11,781 bases of DNA from an uncultured Clostridia bacterium (GCA_947254895.1 CAMYEY010000039.1:1-11781), one strand, 5' to 3'. Numbered from the stretch's first letter, positions 1 to 7,125 are shown. Numbers and translations: made by a program. The notes: generated by a model not told the origin, from the sequence alone.

Positions 1-936
1 GTTGACCTGGTCCGGACTTAAAAAGTCAGCATTCCGAACTTTTTTAAGAAAAGCAAACTGAAAAGACCCCCCTCGGTTAAAGGCGATTTCCAGGTTCCTT
101 TGCCTTTCATCTGTCACGATTTGCGAATCAGGCAAGCCAAGGTCGATTTCTTCCATGGCCGTTTTAAAGATCGCGGTCACCTGAGCCTGGTATTCTTTGC
201 TCCGCAACCTACCTTCAATTTTTAAAGCATCCACTTTGATGGCTGCAAGCTCTTTTAAAAAAGGGAAATAACTGAGGTCCTTGGGTGAGAGCAGGGCAGA
301 ATAGTCACGCAGTTTTTTCCCACCCTCCAGGAGTTGGTAGGTCTTGCGGCAGGGCTGGGCACAATTTCCCCGATTGGCACTTCTTCCACCCATGCAAAAA
401 CTCATGTGGCACTGGCCCGAAACGGACATACAGGTGGCACCGTGGGTGAAAACTTCAACCTCTATATCGAGCTTATGGGCATAGTCGGTGAGGTCTTTAA
501 TCTGTTCAAGGCTTAGCTCACGTGCCAAAACGACACGTTTTACCTTTAGACTTTTTAGTTCCAAGATCTGCTCTCGACTGCCCACACTGCACTGGGTACT
601 AGCATGGAGCGGAATATCCGGATATTTTTCCGCCAAGGCTTGCATGAGACCCTTGTCCTGCACAATAAAAGCGGCTACACCAGCCCTCCTGGCAATCCCG
701 GCTATTTCCAAAGCTCGTTTAAATTCCTGATCTTTAATCAGAATATTCAAGGTAAAGTAAATTTTTACGGCTTGCTTGCGGGCCTGGCAGACCAAATCAC
801 CCAGTTGGTCTAGAGCTAGCTGGGCTTCTGTTGAGCGGGCGTTCATATCGCCGGCCCCTAAATAAATAACATCTGGTTTCTGCCGCAGGACGGCCTTAAA
901 GCCTTCCACTGTACCGGCAGGTGCTAAAAGTTCCAT
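1..936 (-). CDS. Peptidase U32 family protein (N-terminal part, gene cut by left edge)
   Basis: 312 codons are visible without a stop and the gene continues past the left edge. The start is secure: ATG at 936 has AAGGA about 9 nt upstream and an in-frame TAA five codons before it. The product opens MELLAPAGTVEGFKAVL, typical of the family. Residues 161-179 match the U32 signature (E161, F163, G166, C169, G174, C176, S179) except for T168, where I recall an aliphatic residue. Residues 184-196 (GRSANRGNCAQPC) are also characteristic. Cys169, 176, 192 and 196 are candidates for iron-sulfur ligands. Despite the name, several bacterial U32 proteins act in tRNA or rRNA hydroxylation (TrhP, RlhA) or anaerobic ubiquinone synthesis (UbiU/V); others are annotated as collagenase-like proteases. 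With the C-terminus missing the subgroup cannot be assigned, but an RNA-modification role is most plausible. It is transcribed away from the neighbouring MFS gene. Confidence 0.93.
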   Translation of the reverse strand, partial: MELLAPAGTVEGFKAVLRQKPDVIYLGAGDMNARSTEAQLALDQLGDLVCQARKQAVKIYFTLNILIKDQEFKRALEIAGIARRAGVAAFIVQDKGLMQALAEKYPDIPLHASTQCSVGSREQILELKSLKVKRVVLARELSLEQIKDLTDYAHKLDIEVEVFTHGATCMSVSGQCHMSFCMGGRSANRGNCAQPCRKTYQLLEGGKKLRDYSALLSPKDLSYFPFLKELAAIKVDALKIEGRLRSKEYQAQVTAIFKTAMEEIDLGLPDSQIVTDERQRNLEIAFNRGGSFQFAFLKKVRNADFLSPDQVN

Positions 937-1115
937 ATCTGATTTTCCTTACTCTTCTATGATACATCTTAACAGGCAAAATGAACTTGGTCATCTCGTA
1001 GTCAGATGTAAAATTCACACAAAGAAACATGCAAGGTGACTTGCACACCCCGGCGGCTTGCTTGATAATGATTGGCGTACCTTTAGGCTTCAGACCGTAA
1101 AAGTCTTAGGAAACC

Positions 1116-1215
1116 AATGAGGTCAATGAGCTTGGTGAGCTTAATGAGAAACAATGAGGTCAGCGATTTGTATGATCTTAATGAGCTCCGTGAAATCAGA
1201 GAGCTCCATGAGGAG
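1116..1215 (+). repeat. Degenerate 9-nt tandem repeat (about 11 copies) before an MFS gene
   Basis: The region divides into 9-nt units resembling AATGAGSTY: AATGAGGTC, AATGAGCTT, GGTGAGCTT, AATGAGAAA, one extra C, then AATGAGGTC, AGCGATTTG, TATGATCTT, AATGAGCTC, CGTGAAATC, AGAGAGCTC and CATGAGGAG. The last unit supplies the AGGAGG (1211-1216) that serves as ribosome binding site for the gene starting at 1229. The array contains several ATG and GTG triplets and weak Shine-Dalgarno-like GAGG cores, so it could attract ribosomes upstream of the true start. Copies are diverged, which suggests an old expansion. Confidence 0.7.
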
Positions 1216-1228
1216 GCAAAGCTGCAAG

Positions 1229-2530
1229 ATGGAAACCAAAATACTTGTCTATTTGATTACAGCCCTATGCGTGGTGGCTTTGGTTGCCTACCTAGCAAAA
1301 AAATATAAGCTGTCAAAGTATCAACTAATGATCTTCACCCTCCTGGTTTTGTTTTGGTCCGCCAATGTGGTCATTCGCGCTTACCGAAAATCCTATGCGG
1401 TCAATCCCCCTTCGGCCGGCGGCCTCGGCCTAGACTTTACCCATGGTGCCATCATCGCTTCCGGTTACGGTTTCATTTCTATCTTCGCCCGGGCCCTGGT
1501 CTTGTTTTTATCCGACCGCTGGAAATCTAAGAAAAAAGTCATCCTTCTTGGCCTCTTCGCTGTCGCTGCTACAAGCCTCTGGGTAGTTTTATCTCCAAGT
1601 TTTAACTCCCTCCTTGCTTCCAGCCTCTCCCTGGGCCTGGGAGCTTCCATGCTCGGCCTTTTTAACCTCTTTTTTGCAGAAAGCTTTGCTGAAAAAGATG
1701 CCCTCCTTTCCGTTTCAATTTTATCCATGGCCCCCCTCCTTGCAGAATTTGTGATGAGTTCCTTCCAATACGCCTTTACTATTGAAAGCGAAGAAAATTA
1801 TCAAGCCCTCTGGATACTGTCCATCTTATTCGCCGTCTTGGCAGCGGTCTTTTTATATTTTGTCCGAGATACAAAAAGCAAGCAGGCAGTCCAAGACCAG
1901 AAAAGTAGGATGAACAGAGAAGCCCTCGTGGCTATCACCAAAGATCGCCGTAGTTGGATTTATGCCAGCCTGGGCGTTCTCATATCACTCATCCGTTTCA
2001 GCACATCCGGCTCCAATATGATCACCTATTTTCAGAGCGAATTTGTCCAAATGAATGCCTTGATGGTTGCGTACAGTGATTTCATCTACGGCTTGGCCCA
2101 ACTGGTTGCCGGCGTCTTGGTTGGAACCCTCCTTAGCCGCCGCTTTGGCCTGAAAAAGAGCCTCTTGTTCGGCATCTCTTGTGGCAGCATCTTTAACCTG
2201 ATCCTCCTCGTCAGCCGTAATCCTCAGCTGCTTTTCTACAGCTCCCTGCTCCAAGGCTTTTGCTACGGGATAACCTACAATGCCCTGATAGGACTTACCA
2301 TGCTCAGCGTGAAACTTGAACTGCGCGACATGAGCATGGCTTTTTTCCAAACCTTCTTTGCCTTGGGAATTTTCTATGGAGATATGATCTATAAAACCGT
2401 TTCGGACCTGATCGCCGGCAATTCTGTCCAGGAAACCTATCACAATGTCTTTTTGCTGATTTTTGCCCTCTATCTACTCCTGATTATCCTAGTCGCAGCA
2501 GCCGTCAAAGAAGAAACAGAAGTCTCATAG
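1229..2530 (+). CDS. MFS transporter
   Basis: A 433-residue polytopic membrane protein of the major facilitator superfamily. Hydrophobic segments lie near residues 5-23, 33-51, 72-96, 104-122, 127-150, 158-180, 191-212, 243-260, 280-302, 311-328, 334-358, 368-388 and 404-425. The loop at 95-104 (SDRWKSKKKV) resembles MFS motif A between the second and third canonical helices, and a charged loop at 213-240 separates the two halves. I count one segment more than the usual twelve; the first (5-23) appears to be an N-terminal addition. ATG 1229 is preferred because AGGAGG lies 12 nt upstream, although that spacing is long. The frame is open from ATG 1154, but those 25 codons are the 9-nt repeat. 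Substrate is unknown. The next gene (255 bp downstream, same strand) encodes a regulator that might control it. Confidence 0.87.
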   Translation: METKILVYLITALCVVALVAYLAKKYKLSKYQLMIFTLLVLFWSANVVIRAYRKSYAVNPPSAGGLGLDFTHGAIIASGYGFISIFARALVLFLSDRWKSKKKVILLGLFAVAATSLWVVLSPSFNSLLASSLSLGLGASMLGLFNLFFAESFAEKDALLSVSILSMAPLLAEFVMSSFQYAFTIESEENYQALWILSILFAVLAAVFLYFVRDTKSKQAVQDQKSRMNREALVAITKDRRSWIYASLGVLISLIRFSTSGSNMITYFQSEFVQMNALMVAYSDFIYGLAQLVAGVLVGTLLSRRFGLKKSLLFGISCGSIFNLILLVSRNPQLLFYSSLLQGFCYGITYNALIGLTMLSVKLELRDMSMAFFQTFFALGIFYGDMIYKTVSDLIAGNSVQETYHNVFLLIFALYLLLIILVAAAVKEETEVS

Positions 2531-2570
2531 AGCTGACCGGTGGGACGAAGGTTTAGCTGGCAGGAAAGTT

Positions 2571-2695
2571 AGGATGGTAAGGGTTGGAGAGTTACCGTCT
2601 TACGATTACCGCAGGATTTTAGGCTTTCCTTGGCCCTAGCCACGGTCTAACTGGTCAAAAAACCAAGACGGTAATAAAATAAAAATTACCATCCT
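2571..2695 (-). repeat. Dispersed palindromic repeat, locus 1 (two units)
   Basis: There are two imperfect hairpins: AGGATGGTAA (2571-2580) with TTACCGTCTT (2592-2601), and AAGACGGTAAT (2665-2675) with ATTACCATCCT (2685-2695). Read on the minus strand, the sequence matches the two other loci in this window, including the flanking AACTTTCC (2563-2570 complement) and TTTTTTGACC stretches. The spacing between hairpins here is 94 nt rather than 72. It fills most of the 255-bp gap between the MFS gene and the regulator gene. Neither hairpin is followed by a T-run on the plus strand, so it is not a convincing terminator for the MFS gene. Confidence 0.75.
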
Positions 2696-2785
2696 GCAAA
2701 AACTAACAGGGTACAGCTCGGACGCCAGTGCCACGGGCTAACCATTATGACAACAAACATAAACACGTGTAAGTAAGGACAAAAA

Positions 2786-4135
2786 ATGAAAACGCAAACA
2801 TTAGCAGATATCCTCTTTCAGTCTATCCTTCAAAAAGACAGCCTGGAGCAAATCCTCAAAAAGGCAGCGAATTTCTTAGGAAACCCGATCATTATCTTTG
2901 ACGCCTTTTACTTCATTGTGGCATCATCACCCAAGGAAGATATCCTCGACAAGGAATGGTACAAAGCGGTCGACACTTCTGTCTGTAGTCCGGAATTTAT
3001 CTCCGAACTTCCTAATATTCGCTACCTTCACACCGCTGAAGATACCAAAGAATGTTACGAAGTTGCTTGCCGTCATAGTCCCTACCGTAAACTTGTGGCT
3101 CCTATTCAGCAAGAGCAGGGGGGAGACCTTTCAGCGATCACTATAGCCTGTAAAAATCCCTTCCCTGAAGATATCCACGACCAGATGACCCTGTTGAGTA
3201 AAACCTTGGCCTTATATTTTAGGGAAGAATCTTTTCACGCAGATAAAATCATCACCGAAGAAGATCTCTATTTCAACCGGTTGGATGAACAAAATATTGC
3301 CCCGGCCAGGATCAAAAGGCGGTTTGAAAAACTCAACTATACTCTCGCTAAGGATTGTGATACTTATGTTCTCCTCTTCAACCTGCAAGACAACAAGCAG
3401 CAGATGGGTGCGGAAAATGACAAGAGTGACGCTATCAACTTTATGAGGAAGATCAAAGAAATCTTTCAAAGGGTCATTTTCTTATATTACAAGTACAACC
3501 TGCTAACCTTTCTCGATCAAAGAGAACTTGAAAAAATCGATAAGCTCCAGAACCTCCTCCGTGAAAGTCATTTCAAGTGTGCCATAAGCCGCCCCTGTAA
3601 TAATTACGAAAGAGTTTCCTTTGCCTATGAAGAATGCAAGCAAGCCATGCTCCTAGGCCCTTACCTGACGGATTCTTACTTTTACCGATATGACGATTTG
3701 CACTTTTATAAAAGCCTCTTTATGATCCACCCCCTGGATGGGCTTAATGAGTATAAGCACCCCATCATCAGCCGCTTGGAAAAAATAGATGAGGGGGGAA
3801 CGGCCTACTATGATACCCTAAGAATCTATCTGGAGGAAGAAAAAAGTCTGCAAAACACAGCAGACCGCCTGTATATCCACCGCAATACGGTCTACGCTCG
3901 GGTCAAAAAACTGGAGAACCTGCTGGATCTTGATCTCCAGGATAACCGGCTCTGCAACAGGTTAAAGACCTCTTTTAAACTCTATCATTTTTTCCGGAAG
4001 AGACTCGATGACCTCAAACAAATCCAGCCCGACCCAGCCTCCAATCCGGGTTCGACCAACCTCGATACTCAGGCCTTTTACTCCAACTATTTCATGACGA
4101 TTCCCCCGGACGAAACGCGATCCAGCTTATTTTAA
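2786..4135 (+). CDS. PucR/CdaR-type transcriptional regulator
   Basis: A 449-residue probable DNA-binding regulator. Residues 340-400 form the characteristic C-terminal PucR-type helix-turn-helix: YYDTLRIYLEEEKSLQNTAD followed by an RLYIHRNTVYARVKKLE stretch, in which IHRNTVYARVKKLE is the recognition-helix signature. The N-terminal 150 residues resemble a PAS/GAF-like sensory region (IIIFDAFYFIVASS at 35-48), and 160-290 matches the degenerate GGDEF-like region found in CdaR-type proteins. Family members act as ligand-responsive activators of catabolic genes (purine, sugar-acid and amino-acid derivatives). The start ATG 2786 has AAGGAC about 8 nt upstream, and a perfect palindrome ACACGTGT lies at 2763-2770. 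A roughly 40-residue tail beyond the HTH (410-449), rich in Pro, Asn, Ser and Thr, is unusual because the HTH normally ends these proteins. Its targets are not shown by the sequence; the flanking transporters or the downstream catabolic cluster are candidates. Confidence 0.88.
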   Translation: MKTQTLADILFQSILQKDSLEQILKKAANFLGNPIIIFDAFYFIVASSPKEDILDKEWYKAVDTSVCSPEFISELPNIRYLHTAEDTKECYEVACRHSPYRKLVAPIQQEQGGDLSAITIACKNPFPEDIHDQMTLLSKTLALYFREESFHADKIITEEDLYFNRLDEQNIAPARIKRRFEKLNYTLAKDCDTYVLLFNLQDNKQQMGAENDKSDAINFMRKIKEIFQRVIFLYYKYNLLTFLDQRELEKIDKLQNLLRESHFKCAISRPCNNYERVSFAYEECKQAMLLGPYLTDSYFYRYDDLHFYKSLFMIHPLDGLNEYKHPIISRLEKIDEGGTAYYDTLRIYLEEEKSLQNTADRLYIHRNTVYARVKKLENLLDLDLQDNRLCNRLKTSFKLYHFFRKRLDDLKQIQPDPASNPGSTNLDTQAFYSNYFMTIPPDETRSSLF

Positions 4136-4232
4136 GCTTTCTGGTCTGACTTGGCGGAAAAGCTTGTTGAAAAATAATCTTGAAACAAGGGAACTGTCCC
4201 ACATAATCGTTTTCCTTCATTTCATAATGATA

Positions 4233-4238
4233 TATAAT
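4233..4238 (+). promoter_or_regulatory. Probable -10 box for the carboxypeptidase gene
   Basis: A perfect TATAAT lies in a very AT-rich stretch 44 nt before the start codon at 4282. The hexamer 17 nt upstream (TTTTCC) is a poor -35, so the promoter is tentative. Confidence 0.4.
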
Positions 4239-4281
4239 CTATACTCAACCTAGACGGTGCCAATCAAGTTTGAGGTGGACT

Positions 4282-5211
4282 ATGAAAAGCAAGCGGAAAA
4301 TAACGTTGATCGTGGGTGCTATATTCTTAGCAGTACTTTTTGGCATATTAGGACTATTTAAGAATAGAATTTTTCAATCAAGCCTTTTTAGAAATGTTCA
4401 AGACAAAATTGACTTTGTCGTGAATACAAGGGAGCTCAAAATTCCTGAGGATGCACTTGCTTTTTCTATATACGATATGAATAATCAAAAATATTTATTC
4501 TATGAGGGTGGAGGTCAACTGCCAACAGTTGCTAGTTTATCTAAGCTGTTTGCCATTGACTATGCACTGACCAGAGTCGAATTAGAAGATGTTTTCGAGG
4601 CAAACGAAGAGACCTTAGAACTTGTTCCTGCTGGCTCTTCGTTAGCTAATTTAAAATGTGGAAGATATACAGCTAAACAAATAATGCAAGCTATGCTTGT
4701 CCCATCCGGAAACGATGCGGCTTATGTTATGGCATACAATATCGGGAAAATGGACTTGGGCGATGGCTACAGTACAGAAGAGTATGTAAATCATTTTGTG
4801 ACAAATCTTAGTGAATATTTACTACAAGAAGGTTATAGCAAAACAGATTTATTTGATCCAAGTGGCTTTTCGACACAATCCAGTACTAATTTGGAAGATA
4901 TTAACCGGGTGACTCTTAAACTGCTCGATTATGATTTTGTCAAAGAATGCATAGGTGAAAGTTCCTTTACCATTCAAACTGATCAGGGCGAAATGACGTG
5001 GAAAAATACGAATGAATTTTTAGACAAAAATTCACTATTTTACAATGAGCACATTAAAGGGGTAAAGACAGGAACAATGGCATCTTCCTACAATATTATT
5101 GCCCTATACGAAAACAAGGGCGAAAAATATTTAATAACTTGTCTGGCATCCCATTCTAATAAAGATAGATATCAAGCCGTCCAGGCTGCCATTAACACCA
5201 TCATAAATTAA
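4282..5211 (+). CDS. D-alanyl-D-alanine carboxypeptidase (serine peptidase S11, penicillin-binding protein family)
   Basis: A 309-residue protein with an N-terminal signal anchor (about residues 7-26, ITLIVGAIFLAVLFGILGLF) and an extracellular S11 domain. All three active-site motifs are present in order: SxxK at 85-88 (SLSK, nucleophile Ser85), SxN at 142-144 (SGN) and KTG at 262-264. The family trims the terminal D-Ala from peptidoglycan stem peptides outside the membrane. The C-terminal beta-rich domain of PBP5-like enzymes is absent; the protein ends about 45 residues after KTG. ATG 4282 is chosen because GAGGTGG sits just upstream; a TTG at 4270 is in frame but would bury that site. By eye the gene is clearly more AT-rich than its neighbours, with many AAT, TTA and ATA codons, hinting at separate origin. 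It is flanked by unrelated genes and has its own AT-rich promoter region, so it is probably monocistronic. Confidence 0.93.
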   Translation: MKSKRKITLIVGAIFLAVLFGILGLFKNRIFQSSLFRNVQDKIDFVVNTRELKIPEDALAFSIYDMNNQKYLFYEGGGQLPTVASLSKLFAIDYALTRVELEDVFEANEETLELVPAGSSLANLKCGRYTAKQIMQAMLVPSGNDAAYVMAYNIGKMDLGDGYSTEEYVNHFVTNLSEYLLQEGYSKTDLFDPSGFSTQSSTNLEDINRVTLKLLDYDFVKECIGESSFTIQTDQGEMTWKNTNEFLDKNSLFYNEHIKGVKTGTMASSYNIIALYENKGEKYLITCLASHSNKDRYQAVQAAINTIIN

Positions 5212-5255
5212 ACTTAAACCTTCGGACCTCAACATCTTTTCCGCTTGACCCAACT

Positions 5256-6452
5256 TCACGGTTGACCTGCAGTAAGCGGACTATCCTGCTTGACTAATCT
5301 TTTATAAAGGAAAACCATGCCAATCAAAAGGCTTAGAAGGAAAAAGGGAAGGAGCTTTATGTTGATGTGGTTAGCAACCAGGCCAAAGAGGAGGGGCATT
5401 AGACTAGATCCTACGTAGGCACTGGCCATTTGCACGCCGATGATAGCTTGAGAGAGGTCGCTGCCAAAGTGATCTGGGGTGGAATGGAGTAACGAAGGGT
5501 AAATCGGAGCACAGCCCAAGCCGATGAGCACAAAGGCCGCTAGGGCCAGTATCTGAGAAAAGGGAATAATGAGGAAGATCAGGCCAAGGAGGATGATCGA
5601 TTGACCCAGCCAAACCATTTGTTTATCACTAAACTTAATGGCTAAAAAGCCGCTGATGGCCCGGCCAACGGTTATACCCAAACAAAAAATTGAGGCAAAT
5701 GAAGCTGCTTGTTCGGCAGAAATTCCTCGAGCCAGCACCAGATAAGAAGCCGTCCACAAGAGGGCGGTTTGCTCAATCCCGCAATAGCAGAAAAAGCAGA
5801 CCATGATGGATTTGGCCTTAGGCAGGGCTAGGATTTGTTTGAGTGAAAGCGCTTTTCCTTTAGTGGGATTTACTGCAAGATCTCCTCTTTCGGCCCTTAA
5901 CCGGTCTACCTTTTTCCATAGGGGGAGACAGCTAAAGAGCACTATTGTGAGGATTGCTTGTATGATAAAAATAAACCTATAGCCCAAGGTCCAGGAACCC
6001 TTGAGGCTGATAGCAAAACCCATAATCAGAGGCCCAATGCTGGTTCCAACGCCCCACATACAATGGAGCCAATTCATGTGTTTATTAGAGTAATGGAGGG
6101 CGACATAATTGTTGAGGGCGGCATCGATCGAACCCGCTCCCAGCCCATAGGGAATGGCCCACAGACAAAGCATTGTGAAGTTGAAGCTATACGAAAAACC
6201 TAAAATTGCCAAAGCCGTTAGGCCGACGCTGGCCGCATTGATGAGACCCACCCCAAATTTTCTAATTAGCCGGTCACTGGCCAGACTCGAAATGACTGTG
6301 CAGAAGGAAATCAGCATGGTGATGATACCGGCATAAGACACGGGCACGCCAAAGTCAGGATAAATCATCGGCCAGGCTGAACCCAGAAGGGCATCGGGGA
6401 GGCCCAGGCTGACAAAGGAAAGATAAATTAAGGCTAAGAGCAAGACAAACAT
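5256..6452 (-). CDS. MFS transporter, fucose-permease (FHS)-like
   Basis: A 398-residue polytopic membrane protein with about twelve hydrophobic segments, split by a charged loop at residues 180-210. Features I associate with fucose/glucose permease-like MFS proteins are LGLPDALLGSAWP at 16-28, SDRLIRKFG at 59-67 (motif A-like), the GAGSIDAALNNYVALHYSNK stretch at 105-124, MNWLHCMWGVG at 126-136 and GLGCAPIYPSLLHSTPDHFG at 311-330. It probably takes up a sugar or related small molecule by proton symport, but the substrate is not determined by these motifs. The start at 6452 is supported by AAAGGAGC ending about 5 nt upstream. The frame is open a further 29 codons to 6539, but that extension is charged and lacks its own good ribosome site. 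The gene is convergent with the carboxypeptidase gene (44 bp between stops) and divergent from the dehydrogenase cluster, so it may share its intergenic control region. Confidence 0.9.
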   Translation of the reverse strand: MFVLLLALIYLSFVSLGLPDALLGSAWPMIYPDFGVPVSYAGIITMLISFCTVISSLASDRLIRKFGVGLINAASVGLTALAILGFSYSFNFTMLCLWAIPYGLGAGSIDAALNNYVALHYSNKHMNWLHCMWGVGTSIGPLIMGFAISLKGSWTLGYRFIFIIQAILTIVLFSCLPLWKKVDRLRAERGDLAVNPTKGKALSLKQILALPKAKSIMVCFFCYCGIEQTALLWTASYLVLARGISAEQAASFASIFCLGITVGRAISGFLAIKFSDKQMVWLGQSIILLGLIFLIIPFSQILALAAFVLIGLGCAPIYPSLLHSTPDHFGSDLSQAIIGVQMASAYVGSSLMPLLFGLVANHINIKLLPFFLLSLLIGMVFLYKRLVKQDSPLTAGQP

Positions 6453-6587
6453 TGAAAGCTCCTTTCTTTGGCGAAAAGTGACAAGTACTAGGATAGCCAA
6501 AAATTCTGTTCGTGACCATATGGATTTAGGTTTTACCATCGGTCCTTGTTCTAGTCTTTGCTCTTACTCTGCGTTGGTGGTTTTAGC

Positions 6588-6690
6588 AAGATGGTAACAT
6601 TAAAATCCTTACCATCTTTCTTTTATAACCAGAATAGACCGTCTAATGGCGATTCTGGCAAGAGCGTAATTCCAAAATCGTTACCATCTT
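6588..6690 (+). repeat. Dispersed palindromic repeat, locus 2 (two units, 72-nt period)
   Basis: The first unit has AAGATGGTAA (6588-6597) with TTACCATCTT (6609-6618), followed by a T-rich stretch. It also has a second inverted repeat, CCAGAAT (6629-6635) with ATTCTGG (6652-6658). The next unit begins exactly 72 nt later with AAGAGCGTAA (6660-6669) and TTACCATCTT (6681-6690), followed by AACTTTC as in the other loci. A T-rich tail after the first hairpin could terminate plus-strand transcription, but no plus-strand gene ends here. Confidence 0.8.
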
Positions 6691-6741
6691 AACTTTCTTG
6701 CCATCCGAGTCCCGCACGAGTTCTAGCCAAGTTCCATCCGA

Positions 6742-6813
6742 ACTTTAAACAAGCTTCAAACAAGCTTTAAACAAACTTCAAAACCATCCAAGCTTCAAAC
6801 AAGCCTCAACCCA
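6742..6813 (+). repeat. 11-nt tandem repeat, consensus GCTTCAAACAA
   Basis: Units are ACTTTAAACAA, GCTTCAAACAA, GCTTTAAACAA, ACTTCAAAACC, a 6-nt partial (ATCCAA), GCTTCAAACAA and GCCTCAACCCA. The period is close to one turn of B-DNA and each unit carries a short A-run, so intrinsic curvature is possible. Confidence 0.7.
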
Positions 6814-6851
6814 ACCTAAAAAACCGGCTCAATCACAAAACAATCCTAAAA

Positions 6852-6929
6852 TGTACTCTAAGTACAATTTAGACGCTAAATTTAAGATAGTCAGAACATA
6901 CTACAATTTAAACGTTTACGGTAAGATAG
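6852..6929 (+). promoter_or_regulatory. Operator-like palindromes inside a 29-nt direct repeat
   Basis: Two perfect palindromes abut: TGTACT-CTA-AGTACA (6852-6866) and AATTTAG-ACG-CTAAATT (6866-6882). A segment at 6862-6890 recurs imperfectly at 6901-6929 (22 of 29 positions identical, 39-nt offset). The second copy contains the perfect palindrome TAAACGTTTA (6909-6918), and both copies end in TAAGATAG. This arrangement, about 200-270 bp before the dehydrogenase start and 400-480 bp before the divergent MFS start, looks like tandem binding sites for a dimeric regulator. The PucR-type protein at 2786-4135 is one candidate, but nothing in the sequence proves it. Confidence 0.5.
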
Positions 6930-6987
6930 CAACAAGTGTGTAAGCAATTTAGCCAAGTTGACTAAAAAATGAAACAATCGGGACAAG

Positions 6988-7115
6988 TACCCAATAGCAA
7001 GTTGGTGGATTTTAAGATTTTAGTAGGCTTCACCGTAAAGAAAAATAAAACCATCAAAGCTAGCACTCAATGGCAAGCTGATGGATTTTAATAAGCTGAA
7101 CCGTAAGGAGAAAGG
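6988..7115 (+). repeat. Imperfect direct duplication upstream of the dehydrogenase gene
   Basis: The segment at 6988-7045 (starting TACCCAATAGCAAGTTGGTG) recurs at 7064-7115 (starting CACTCAATGGCAAGCTGATG). The copies share GGATTTTAA and ACCGTAA and end in AGAAA or GAGAAA; the second copy lacks about 7 nt. The second copy contains an ATG at 7081 in frame with the dehydrogenase, but its homology to the untranslated first copy argues that this is leader sequence, not coding. Confidence 0.65.
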
Positions 7116-7125
7116 AAGACAACTT

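Larger units (their letters stand above)
6453..7125. other. 673-bp divergent intergenic region rich in repeats and palindromes
   Basis: No convincing gene lies between the divergent MFS (minus) and dehydrogenase (plus) starts. In order the region holds two 72-nt units of the dispersed repeat (6588-6690), an 11-nt tandem repeat (6742-6813), stacked palindromes with a direct repeat (6852-6929), a small inverted repeat TTTAG/CTAAA (6948-6952 and 6962-6966) and an imperfect duplication of about 55 nt reaching the dehydrogenase ribosome site (6988-7115). I could not identify a convincing -35/-10 pair for either gene. Confidence 0.7.

Noticed and set aside
1154..1228. N-terminal extension of the MFS gene from ATG 1154
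   Set aside because: The 25 codons are the 9-nt tandem repeat, and the best ribosome site (1211-1216) lies inside them, favouring ATG 1229.
1985..2443. Long open frame of 152 codons on the minus strand inside the first MFS gene
   Set aside because: It lies antisense to a clear membrane-protein gene, has no family features and no ribosome site; it reflects the codon bias of the plus-strand gene.
4134..4165. Inverted repeat AAGCTTT/AAAGCTT right after the regulator gene
   Set aside because: The loop is 18 nt, the stem is AT-rich and no T-run follows, so a terminator call is not supported.
5240..5280. Inverted repeat TCCGCTT/AAGCGGA between the convergent carboxypeptidase and MFS genes
   Set aside because: The arms are 27 nt apart, one lies inside the MFS coding end, and neither side shows a proper T-run; too weak to call a bidirectional terminator.
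5844..5857. Near-match (12 of 14) to a CcpA cre site, TGAAAGCGCTTTTC
   Set aside because: It lies about 600 bp inside the coding sequence of the MFS gene, encoding a charged loop; probably coincidence.
6453..6539. 29-codon N-terminal extension of the minus-strand MFS gene
   Set aside because: It is charged and unlike the family N-terminus; a strong AAAGGAGC lies just before ATG 6452.
7081..7125. 15-codon extension of the dehydrogenase from ATG 7081
   Set aside because: It falls in a duplicated non-coding segment, and SDR proteins normally start close to the glycine motif, as ATG 7126 does.
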